DNA from: Sipunculus nudus | Lineage: Eukaryota; Annelida; Sipuncula; Golfingiida; Sipunculidae | Assembly: GCA_026874595.1 (NCBI GenBank) | Contig: CM049306.1 | Span: 87,869,142-87,933,141, forward strand | DNA: 64,000 bases | Direction of reading: 5' to 3' | In this document: positions 25,101 to 31,228 of the stretch, piece after piece | How positions within the stretch are numbered: the stretch's first letter is position 1 | How the letters are laid out: each line of letters begins with the position of its first letter | The notes under the pieces: model-generated | Databases searched by the model: none | The model's input: only the letters and a program-made list of their open reading frames with translations | What the model was told of the DNA's origin: nothing | Position numbers and translations under genes: made by a program

Positions 25101-28041
25101 ATCGAATTTTATCTGTTCACAGATTGTCAGATGGTTATGGTGTTTGAATGGAATTTTTATCTGTTCACAGATTGTCAGATGGTTATGGTGTTTGAATGGA
25201 ATTTTTATCTGTTCACAGATTGTCAGATGGTTATGGTGTTTGAATGGAATTTTTATCTGTTTACAGATTGTCAGATGGTTATGCTGTTTGAATGGAATTT
25301 TTATCTGTTTACAGATTGTCAGATGGTTATGGTGTTTGAATGGAATTTTTATCTGTTCACAGATTGTCAGATGGTTATGGTGTTTGAATGGAATTTTTAT
25401 CTGTTTACAGATTGTCAGATGGTTATGGTGTTTGAATGGAATTTTTATCTGTTCACAGATTGTCAGATGGTTATGGTGTTTGAATGGAATTTTTATCTGT
25501 TTACAGATTGTCAGATGGTTATGCTGTTTGATCTTGCACAAACCAGTAAGAGCTTCCTGCGACAGTCAAAGACAGATGTCCACAAAACGTAAGTAGAGTA
25601 CCATGAATGAACTCTTGCTGACACATGCCAATGTGTAACTGCAGAATCTAGACATTCATAAACATAACAGAAAATCTTAATGGGGATTAAATGTTTTATG
25701 TTATTCAATACTGGTGATGTTTATATGTTTACAAGAGTTATTCAGCAATTTATGAGCAGGGGGTTTAGGCCAATCTTGTGCAAGCTGATTAGTGTGTTAT
25801 GTGTATATAATGGATATATTCCAGTTGGTGGTATTAAATGGTATACATTAATTCATCTTATCCAGCAGATTCACTGATGTCATAGTAAGATAAGAAATTA
25901 AAATACTGATACAAAGAAACTGTGCCAGAATCATACAAGAAGGTTTGAGATGCTCTACATATCCTTGCTGGCAATTTGCACAGTCACAGTGGGTCAACTC
26001 TTTTGGTTTGAGATCTCAGTAAAGTCAGTATATAAACAGGATTTACTTTGTTCATTAATCCATCATCATTGCCTGGTATTTACTTCATTTTGCTACACAT
26101 ATACCATGCAGCGTTATGCACTTTTTTGGTCTGTTTTCTGGGCTTACTTTGTGTGCCCGATTGTACCATGTATTCTTGTGTTATCAGGGCTGCCATGCTG
26201 TATCTGATTGTACTATGTGTGATTGTTTTATCAGGGCTGCCATGCTGTGCCTAGAGAAGCCAGTACAGTACACATTACTCCTGGGTCTGACTGGCACAAG
26301 ATGTATTATGGCCAACCAGTGGCACTGTACACTGAAGGAGAATGCTGAGAAGATGGAAATATTCATGAGAGGTGAGTTTTTTCAGGCAGTTGATAAACTC
26401 CTAGATAAAGACCAGTAGCTTAATTTTGTTAATTCATTGTATGTGTACAGGGTAACTTTGAGCATATTTGCTGGTATATAACAAAGTAAGTTTCCCTTCT
26501 CCTACACTTTGAATCATATAATCGTATAATCCATTAGACAAAATAAGCTTGAAACTGATAAATTAAGTCCCCACTATTTATTAGAAAATATGGTATTTCA
26601 ACCCATTCTGGGCCAAAATATATTATAATTTTTTTAGCCCTCAGCCCTTAGGCTGATCGGCTATTGTCGTCACCCAAGCTGTCTGTCCGTCCGTCCGTCC
26701 GTCTGGCGTCCGTTAACTTTTACCTTGTGAGTGGGATATCTTGAAAAGGATTCACCGTCAGAATTTTATTTCCTGGGTTAAGATGTATATCGACAAAATC
26801 TCGGTGAGTTCGAAGATGGGTGACCTTGACCTATTTTTCTACATTTTTGAGCTGATTATAGAAAAACACTTAGATGCTTATTACTCAGGAACCATTTGGT
26901 GGATTTTCACAAAACTTACTATGATTATTGGGACTGATAGTCTGTACCTGCTACACAAGTTTGGTGGCGCACCTACAATTTCTGATTTTTAATGAATTTT
27001 TATCGGAATTTCAACTTTGGGCTTGTGAGCAGGATAACTCTAAAAGGATTCAATGTAGGAATTTTATTTTTTTGGCGAAGATGTATATTCACAAAATCTC
27101 GGTCAAGTTCGAAGATGGGTGACCTTGACCTATTTTTCTACGTTTTAGAGCTGATTATAGAAAAAACATTTAGAAGCTTATTTCTCAGGATCCATCGGGT
27201 AGATTTTCACAATACTTACTATGATCACAGGGACTGATGGTCTGTAACTGTTGCACAAGTTTGGAGGATATCAAGTGAGCAGGATATCCCTAAAAGGATT
27301 CACAATAGGAATTTTATTTCTTTGGTGAAGATGTATATCCACAAAATCTCGGTCAATTTCGAAGATGTGTGACCTTGACCTACTTTTCAAGGTCACAGAG
27401 CTTGTAATAGAATAAAACTTAGAAGCTTTTTTTTTCAGGAAGCATTTGGTAAATTGTTATGAATCATGGTATATATCTCTCCATTTTAAATTTATAACTG
27501 AGACATGTACGGATATACATCCATGTGAGAACAGATATTTAGTACTTGTTACTGTTACCACCTCTAAACACTGTTCTTTTGGCTGAGGGCTTTTGTCAGC
27601 TTCTGCTGATATTCTAGTTTTCAGATAGAGCCTCATGTTAAATATTTATTTTATTTCTGTCAGCTTATCAGTAAAACAATTTATCAGTTCTACCCGCATT
27701 ATTTTCTACTGGTCCAATACATATGTTTCATTTCTACTTGATTTTCAGAGCTGCTGGCTAAGGGGAAGACATCTGGTCAGACCTTAATGATGCTGTTCTG
27801 TCCGCAACGTCGTAAAGCTGAGGAAGCGGCTGCAGCAGCAGCGGCAGAAGCAGCTGAAAGTAAGGACAAGGGTGCAAAAAGAGACTCTGTATCAGACCAG
27901 AAGGATGCTGGTGAAGATGGCAGTCAGGCTGGGGAGGAGCAAGAGGAAGCTGGAGAGGAGATGGTTATGACCAGAGAATGGTTTAACATGGTTTGTTATG
28001 GTCTGCCTAACATCATGGTCACTCAGCTCGGCAAAGTATAA
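908..28041 (+). CDS. CFAP46: CFAP46 (TTC40)-like ciliary protein, C-terminal part, 26 exons in window (span includes introns)
   Basis: CFAP46 belongs to the C1d projection of the axonemal central apparatus, where it acts with CFAP54, CFAP74 and CFAP221 in ciliary motility (family knowledge). Seen here: 26 exons with GT-AG borders and unbroken phase, joining to about 1,056 residues and ending at TAA 28039-28041. The first exons are helical and TPR-like (window exon 1 has LGQLSYLEAQYGQC). Exon 10 is acidic, exon 15 basic and coiled. From exon 18 on, the order of segments resembles a CHAT domain: a YVVLLADPYLLELPLEAL strand-turn, FYGMER, MVMLFDLAQTS, then GLTGTRCIMANQWHCTL and a helix. The catalytic His and Cys expected in active CHAT proteases seem absent. 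The tail is Ala- and Glu-rich. The N-terminal half lies left of the window. The identification is from recalled family features; another TPR/CHAT ciliary protein is the main alternative. Confidence 0.75.
1115..1942 (+). other. CFAP46 intron 1
   Basis: AT-rich intron. Nothing recognisable. Confidence 0.6.
1943..2049 (+). CDS. CFAP46: CFAP46 window exon 2
   Basis: A long T-tract and cag precede 1943; donor gtatgt at 2050. Enters in phase 0 and leaves two bases of a Lys codon. Helical, with ITGYILAQLEAK at its end. Confidence 0.85.
2371..2458 (+). CDS. CFAP46: CFAP46 window exon 3
   Basis: Acceptor tacttcag, donor gtgagt at 2459. Completes the split Lys codon and ends in phase 0. Encodes LGHIQAQIAFQEPDILKTKV and a further short helix. 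Confidence 0.85.
3037..3180 (+). CDS. CFAP46: CFAP46 window exon 4
   Basis: Acceptor ttgacag, donor gtatgg at 3181; 48 codons, phase 0/0. Charged helical segment (LIRLGYKREAIPKLREHAAI). Confidence 0.85.
3181..4466 (+). other. CFAP46 intron 4
   Basis: No exon seen. Around 4080-4240 it has weak similarity (gacatca runs, then accat-ggcatgga) to 12170-12375 in a later intron, perhaps an old dispersed repeat. Confidence 0.4.
4467..4547 (+). CDS. CFAP46: CFAP46 window exon 5
   Basis: Acceptor ttgcacag, donor gtcagt at 4548; 27 codons, phase 0/0. Helix of TPR character (AIQILQEAIAVSEDV). Confidence 0.85.
4964..5110 (+). CDS. CFAP46: CFAP46 window exon 6
   Basis: Acceptor ttctctag, donor gtcggt at 5111; 49 codons, phase 0/0. 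Ends in a Gln/Arg-rich helix (HVQEQRQRQQAELRKGS). Confidence 0.85.
5561..5631 (+). CDS. CFAP46: CFAP46 window exon 7
   Basis: Two cag trinucleotides lie close together upstream; the second (5558-5560) keeps phase 0. Donor gtaggt at 5632 leaves two bases (AA) that join exon 8 as Asn. Contains PDYAQTERNWINMT. Confidence 0.75.
5939..6017 (+). CDS. CFAP46: CFAP46 window exon 8
   Basis: Acceptor atttacag, donor gtgagc at 6018. Completes the codon from exon 7 and ends in phase 0. Helical (IAETVLYHVTSAHSLSGS). Confidence 0.85.
6476..6562 (+). CDS. CFAP46: CFAP46 window exon 9
   Basis: Acceptor ctttctgcag, donor gtgagt at 6563; 29 codons, phase 0/0. CLYMLGRCLRLLSHQN is a TPR-like helix. Confidence 0.85.
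6713..6847 (+). CDS. CFAP46: CFAP46 window exon 10
   Basis: Acceptor gattttacag, donor gtttgt at 6848; 45 codons, phase 0/0. Contains an acidic low-complexity run (EDGEKKEEEEID). Confidence 0.85.
7199..7288 (+). CDS. CFAP46: CFAP46 window exon 11
   Basis: Acceptor atccttag, donor gtaagt at 7289; 30 codons, phase 0/0. Helical (LQLVQAVECLMQAVNMGL). Confidence 0.85.
7607..7696 (+). CDS. CFAP46: CFAP46 window exon 12
   Basis: Acceptor cctttacag, donor gtatgt at 7697; 30 codons, phase 0/0. Contains VVGAAALELVECIGQFDPSL. Confidence 0.85.
7697..8283 (+). other. CFAP46 intron 12
   Basis: A gggcacctctct motif occurs twice about 100 bases apart (near 8051 and 8145), a small degenerate direct repeat. 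Otherwise nothing. Confidence 0.4.
8284..8463 (+). CDS. CFAP46: CFAP46 window exon 13
   Basis: Acceptor tccatcag, donor gtcaga at 8464; 60 codons, phase 0/0. Contains YMEGLLLKALYDPTLSQAAS and a linker. Confidence 0.85.
8464..9221 (+). other. CFAP46 intron 13 with a fragment of a dispersed repeat
   Basis: About 8730-8845 (agcatataaaaacctgaaat, then tcaatagacagtgcc) matches the 3' half of the SINE-like repeat at 21165-21345 and 62930-63105. The rest is plain intron. Confidence 0.5.
9222..9319 (+). CDS. CFAP46: CFAP46 window exon 14
   Basis: Acceptor tttttaag, donor gtaagt at 9320. Phase 0 in; leaves AG of an Arg codon. Encodes a beta-rich stretch (FPPNFNLVVLQHSPD), a possible start of the CHAT-like region. 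Confidence 0.85.
9320..9895 (+). other. CFAP46 intron 14
   Basis: AT-rich. No feature seen. Confidence 0.5.
9896..10169 (+). CDS. CFAP46: CFAP46 window exon 15
   Basis: Acceptor aattccag, donor gtttgt at 10170. Completes the Arg codon and ends in phase 0, about 91 codons. SHLYGAIIDKP is followed by a Gly/Lys linker and a basic coiled segment (KFKRHKHEVMTFLLKLEYQR). Confidence 0.85.
10170..11710 (+). other. CFAP46 introns 15 and 16
   Basis: Only the 36-base exon at 10807 is seen here. The remainder is AT-rich with no recognised repeat. Confidence 0.5.
10807..10842 (+). CDS. CFAP46: CFAP46 window exon 16 (microexon)
   Basis: A 36-base exon between acceptor aatttag and donor gtaagt at 10843, phase 0/0, encoding TSLKLSMDKPGR. 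It could be skipped without a frame change. Support is splice sites and phase only. Confidence 0.65.
11711..11832 (+). CDS. CFAP46: CFAP46 window exon 17
   Basis: Acceptor gaccttacag, donor gtacct at 11833. Phase 0 in, leaves AG of Arg. Strongly helical and acidic (EEFLSLLQEMEQYLQPI). Confidence 0.85.
11833..12835 (+). other. CFAP46 intron 17
   Basis: Possible old dispersed repeat at 12170-12375 (see the intron at 3181). No exon. Confidence 0.4.
12836..13047 (+). CDS. CFAP46: CFAP46 window exon 18 (start of CHAT-like core)
   Basis: Acceptor ttactgcag, donor gtcagt at 13048; enters with one base, leaves one base. YVVLLADPYLLELPLEAL, then VVSLSRDISLQMLYHKS, matches the typical CHAT pattern of a hydrophobic strand, L-PLEAL, and a short strand before a helix. 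Confidence 0.85.
13048..16372 (+). other. CFAP46 intron 18 (3.3 kb)
   Basis: Very AT-rich. No open frame with splice sites and fitting phase, and no recognised element. Confidence 0.5.
16373..16470 (+). CDS. CFAP46: CFAP46 window exon 19
   Basis: Acceptor cttgttgtag, donor gtaagt at 16471; two bases complete an Asp codon, ends in phase 0. Lys/Arg/Glu-rich linker (EKARKEREKNAPPSRIPGL). Confidence 0.8.
16979..17039 (+). CDS. CFAP46: CFAP46 window exon 20
   Basis: Acceptor ttgttgtag, donor gtatcc at 17040 (weaker than the others). Phase 0 in, one base out. Encodes PIPAGCLPVDTHAFR; joins exon 21 as RYFVDP. Confidence 0.75.
17706..17741 (+). CDS. CFAP46: CFAP46 window exon 21 (microexon)
   Basis: A 36-base exon between acceptor atttag and donor gtaaat at 17742. 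Two bases complete Tyr, one base is carried over. FVDPLLDCSET fits the VDP/NP strand seen in CHAT-type folds. Short, so supported mainly by phase. Confidence 0.7.
17905..19621 (+). mobile_element. Helitron-like non-autonomous element with 280-bp internal tandem repeats
   Basis: The left end has gtatccgcc and the right end its inverse ggcggatac (19581-19589). A 7-bp-stem hairpin (gtagtcg/cgactac, 19592-19610) stands 7 bases before CTAG followed by T, the form of a Helitron 3' end. The interior is a tandem repeat with a 280-bp period: the palindrome ggtggcgccacc starts at 18347, 18627 and 18907, and a second set starts at 18198, 18478 and 18758. Later units are more diverged. It lies in the CFAP46 intron before exon 22. 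Similar modular elements are known from bivalves; no transposase is coded. Confidence 0.75.
19816..19918 (+). CDS. CFAP46: CFAP46 window exon 22
   Basis: Acceptor tgtttacag, donor gtaagg at 19919; completes Glu and leaves AG of Ser. Contains VFNKVLTEHEQQFTPRWLGV. Confidence 0.85.
20409..20521 (+). CDS. CFAP46: CFAP46 window exon 23
   Basis: Acceptor taccatttag, donor gtattt at 20522; phase 2 in, leaves one G. SAVLFYGMERFSCYLPP occupies the place where active CHAT enzymes have a Gly-His; here Met-Glu-Arg follows FYG. Confidence 0.85.
20640..20766 (+). repeat. SINE-like repeat, 5' half
   Basis: tcaagtggttaagacgttga resembles a tRNA-type A-box region, and the following gatgaaatctc and gctctaatgtctt match the element at 62800-63110. 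Its 3' half resumes at about 21165, so the copy is interrupted. Confidence 0.6.
20852..21121. mobile_element. MITE with long terminal inverted repeats
   Basis: The left arm (tgctttgtatagcaag, then ggttcaaagac, gggtgtgcacagaacaaag) is inverted at the right end (ctttgttctgtgcatgcaca, then gttcaaaccc, cttgctatacaaagca). Arms are about 58-60 bp with a few differences; total 270 bp. It lies within the interrupted SINE-like repeat. No clear target-site duplication. Confidence 0.7.
21165..21345 (+). repeat. SINE-like repeat, 3' half
   Basis: Matches the 3' half of the repeat at 62800-63110: ttcaggattattcc, gtgcatataaaa, tcaatagacagtgcc-like, caccaacaggc, and an A-rich tail. Confidence 0.6.
21781..25506 (+). 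repeat. About 48-bp minisatellite built from the 3' splice site of CFAP46 exon 24
   Basis: Roughly 75-80 tandem units, mostly 47 or 48 bp, fill the distal 3.7 kb of the intron. Each full unit holds gaatggaatttttatctg, tttacag, then attgtcagatggttatgg. The last part equals the first bases of exon 24 and the tttacag equals its acceptor. The repeat thus carries a complete 3' splice site each time. Units differ by substitutions (attgtcag/actgtcag, tttacag/ttcacag/ttttcag/ttaacag), by one T in the T-run (47 or 48 bp), and by a few partial units. The left edge is the most degenerate and the exon-proximal units the most uniform. In the exon's frame the 48-bp unit reads DCQMVMVFEWNFYLFT. Confidence 0.95.
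22920..24250 (+). repeat. Higher-order duplication (650 bp) inside the minisatellite
   Basis: The irregular unit pattern around 22950-23600 recurs 650 bp later at 23600-24250 almost base for base, including truncated units (atctatttacagatgg; tctattgtcagattg). An open frame starting at 23095 is repeated identically at 23745. Confidence 0.85.
25507..25588 (+). CDS. CFAP46: CFAP46 window exon 24 (exon whose acceptor is the array's parent)
   Basis: Acceptor ctgtttacag, donor gtaagt at 25589; the carried G plus AT gives Asp, then CQMVMLFDLAQTSKSF, and two bases are left over. The first bases of this exon (through gtttga) and the preceding polypyrimidine tract are the unit of the upstream minisatellite. 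MVMLFDLAQT sits where CHAT enzymes carry the catalytic Cys. Confidence 0.8.
26141..26254 (+). repeat. Twofold tandem duplication of the exon 25 acceptor (47 bp)
   Basis: ttatcag followed by ggctgccatgctgt occurs at 26181 and again at 26228, with flanking attgtac-atgt also duplicated. The upstream acceptor would start an exon at 26188, the real one at 26235. Use of the upstream one adds 47 bases, shifts the frame and soon meets a TAG. Confidence 0.85.
26235..26371 (+). CDS. CFAP46: CFAP46 window exon 25
   Basis: Acceptor gttttatcag, donor gtgagt at 26372; completes Thr and leaves one base. Encodes LLLGLTGTRCIMANQWHCTL, the strand-and-Trp signature near the end of CHAT-like domains. A copy of its acceptor and first bases lies 47 bp upstream (acceptor at 26188). 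Confidence 0.85.
26629..27617 (+). mobile_element. Helitron-like non-autonomous element with internal repeats
   Basis: Starts ttttttagccctcagcc followed by a gtccgtccgtcc run. About three copies of an internal unit begin near 26780, 27080 and 27325 (gatgtatat, acaaaatctcggt, gatgggtgaccttgacct). It ends with a stem-loop (tcagc/gctga, 27596-27609), tatt, then CTAG before T. It lies in the intron before the last CFAP46 exon. A partial inverse copy lies at 1-140. Confidence 0.7.
27749..28041 (+). CDS. CFAP46: CFAP46 window exon 26, terminal coding exon
   Basis: Acceptor gattttcag; stop TAA 28039-28041. ELLAKGKTSGQTLMML completes the last CHAT-like helix. Then come an Ala-rich run, a Lys/Asp/Glu-rich low-complexity stretch and a short conserved-looking end (WFNMVCYGLPNIMV). 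Confidence 0.88.
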
Positions 28042-29020
28042 TTCAACTGAAGACACTGCTGGCCATTTATGGCTGGGTGCATGTTTACAAAGTATTATAA
28101 GATGTGTCAGCATGCTCTTTCCTGTACAAATGCTTCTGGTCAACATGATTTCACCTTCCGCTTTTGTTTGTTGCCAATTTGCTCAGTCCAGGTATACAGG
28201 TATTATTGTTCAGTGATGAATCAATTCTAGGCAAAACCACATACTTCATCATTTCATAGATTCATTGCATCATTGATAGTAACAAGAGAAAAAACTTCAT
28301 CCTTTTCAGGATTATTACAGTAGGTATTGAAATATCATATACAAATTGATATATCAGGAATAGACTGCATTAAACAAATATGGTGAAGAATATTTGAGGA
28401 ATCTTAATATTTAAATGTATTCTTTTACTAAAGAGGTGTAACTGATTGTTGTAATGGAAAATAACATTAATATCAGGAAATCAGAATTGAAAATCTTTTT
28501 AACATTCAGCTCCTTTAACACAATTAAGACAAAAAAGTGTAGTTCCTGTTATGTTCTATCATTATATATATCATTCAATTGCTTGTGTATTGCTGGTTTA
28601 GGCTGATTATCTACATTGGTGTAAAGAGACTTTTGAAAGTGCTAGAGATGTCACTGTGAAGCAGACTCTGTTGTCATTTTCCATTGAAAGATAACAGATG
28701 TTGGGCATATACTGTACTTGAACCATAATAATTTGCCATTGGTAGTAACACACCTGGTTATATTACCTATGGTGTCCTTTCCATTCATCTCAGAATATTA
28801 ATTGTCTGTTAATTAACTAATTTTTTAGCAGGTATAATGTGTATAGGTTTGACTGTTGATATAAGTGCCAATTGTTTTGTACATATAAACTCTGTATAAA
28901 TCTGTGATATGTTCTCAAATATATAAACCCTCATGCATTTTATGTATTTATTTACAAAAAAAGTCTGTGTTTTTCTATATCTTTGTTATGTTTGTAATAA
29001 ATGAAATCAGTTTATTATCT
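28042..29020 (+). other. CFAP46: CFAP46 3' untranslated region
   Basis: No coding exon follows the stop. AT-rich sequence runs to an AATAAA followed by a GT-rich stretch. The exact cleavage point is not visible. Confidence 0.6.
28996..29001 (+). terminator. Poly(A) signal AATAAA for CFAP46
   Basis: Canonical hexamer about 955 bases after the stop, with a GT-rich stretch (ttgagttgtgcaaatgttg) starting about 25 bases later. It is the first clear AATAAA after the stop. Confidence 0.6.
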
Positions 29021-29029
29021 CTACCTTGA

Positions 29030-30838
29030 GTTGTGCAAATGTTGTTTCTGCAGCCATGCTGATCCAGAAACATTCCCAAATCACTAAAAAGGATAAAAAC
29101 ACAAATCTACAATAATTGTACATATGTTTATTATATAAATATATATTTATATTATTCATTTATTCTTATATGTATATATTCCTGACTTAATAATGAAACT
29201 TTAGGAATAATCAAATATATTCCATGTGAACAAGATCTTAACAAGACGACCATAAACAATGTTTGTAGTAAATCATGAGCAAAGCAAGCACCCTTCCATC
29301 ACCAAATACAAGTCTTAATTCACATTTCTCTCTATACCACAAATTATACACCGGTAACTATTCATCAACCATAGAGTATTATGTTTATTGGAGATTCAAA
29401 GTAAATTACAAGCAACAACCAATTTATACCAAATTATGGGTGGGTGCCTGAATCATTGAGTGTGCCCCAGTAATACACAATCTACACCATATCCATACCC
29501 AGTGTTCTCCACCAAGCATTCTGGAGTTCATATATCCCTCTCAGTTACAGGGTTGCACTCCTTAATATTTTATATGAAAATTTTGAGGCATAAGAACTCA
29601 GACTGCATGTGATTAGGCTTAAAATTTAAATTTCAAACACTGCTGTAGGGCAAAGCCAATCCCAAAGCACGCTTCCACTCTGTAAATGCAAGTGAAGCAT
29701 TAAGTCATGCCAAAACCAATATGGCTTGGACTTAAAACCTGTTGATTTGCACATCCCAGAGATGAACAATAACCATCATCTCTTAGGGAAGTTAAATGGC
29801 TGCCATCTGTGGCCTCGAGGAATCGGGGGGAAAAAACCCTATCTGCATCAAGGTAAAGTAAAGTACGAAATCTGTTTCTAGGATGACTTATGGCAAAGCC
29901 AGAGCCCCATCTCCACCAACATTTATCAGATGAATGAAGAACAAAGACTTGGGTGTAAGTTTACACTAAAAGAAGGGTCATTTCCTTTGAGTAGAATTTA
30001 AAACTTTAATGATTATGAAATAAATGTTTCATGTGTAGCAATCTTTCATGCATAGCTATGGGTCTACCAGGACATTTGAAAGAATGTTAAATTGTGTTTC
30101 CAAAATATCAATTAAAATTGAGGAAAATTATCAAACTATTACAGTTCAAGGCAGGAAACTGTAACTTGACTTGGAAATGCACTATCACAAATAAATCATT
30201 TTATAAATAACACATATATACATAATGAATACATCCAGTTTATCTACCCTAACAGGTAAACGGCCTACATGTCAATCCCATTTGACACTATACATGAGCT
30301 TCCAGGGAGCAAACTTAAAGCATTCATTTACTACATTATAATAATCCTTTAATGTAGTGCCTTGAACCTGCATGGATCATTTTCAACAATATCATCTAAT
30401 AAATTGCAAAACTATAAACATTTACACAATATAAATAAATAAATATTATATACAATCAAACCAGTCTGCAGTTGTAATATTGCACTTGGCAGTCCAATAC
30501 GGACTCTTGCATTAAGCACATAAATACCCATACATTAATAACATTAACAAAGCACATATGGTGTGTATAAGTATTTTTGTGTACACATGTATAATAAAAT
30601 ATGGTATATTGTAAATGAAACAAAAATAAACATCATTTCCCTAAATTGCACTTTGATTATAAAAATATTTTATGCAAAACTGCACATGAGAGAAATAACA
30701 ATTTTTTTTATTTATTATCTTATTTGGAGCTTTTTACAGTGGTAATTAACATTGGTCTCCACTTTCCACATAACATATTACACATGTTCTTTGCTTTTCA
30801 TGTTCACACTTTGAACTTACATGTGCACAGTCTATATG
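29030..30838. other. Convergent intergenic DNA / possible ASB-gene 3' UTR
   Basis: AT-rich, no exon seen. I cannot place the 3' end of the minus-strand ASB transcript; several TTTATT motifs (AATAAA on the minus strand) occur, e.g. near 30709 and 31144. Confidence 0.4.
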
Positions 30839-31228
30839 CATCCTACCAAGTCTGTGACCTGACCACACATTCACAGGCCTTGATTTCTTGACCCTCTCTG
30901 GCATGTATTTGATGAATAATGTTAAAGACTTTAAGCCGTAATCACAATTGTCAATCAAACCGACTAATAGAATGTAAGCAATACACTGTTTTTAAGCTGT
31001 CTTAACGAGGACACCTGTTCAAGAAATGGGACTGGTTTGATTCTTGAAGCCTTCCCAGCAATGATAAAAATGCTGAATCAATACATCACACATAACATCT
31101 GCTTAAAATGAGTGTGAGCCATTTGATTGGTTCAATTGCCTTGTTTATTATTCATGATATAGATGCCCTAGATCATCGCAGAATCAAGGTCTGTGAATGC
31201 ATGGTCATTTCACAGACTTGGTAGGATG
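30839..31228. repeat. Inverted repeat, 47-bp arms
   Basis: Arms 30839-30885 and 31182-31228 are complementary with about 5 mismatches (catcctaccaagtctgtga against its inverse). Spacer about 296 bp. Possibly a decayed foldback element. Confidence 0.75.

Noticed and set aside
21781-25506. CRISPR-like array
   Set aside because: Units are directly adjacent with no unique spacers, the DNA is clearly eukaryotic genic, and the unit derives from the neighbouring exon.
25080-25541. Long open frames on both strands of the minisatellite (up to 180 residues) as independent proteins
   Set aside because: They arise from stop-free repetition of one unit. Only the plus frame that continues into exon 24 has a plausible coding link.
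26188-26234. Upstream start for CFAP46 exon 25
   Set aside because: Using the acceptor at 26188 shifts the frame and meets TAG soon after; 26235 keeps the protein open.
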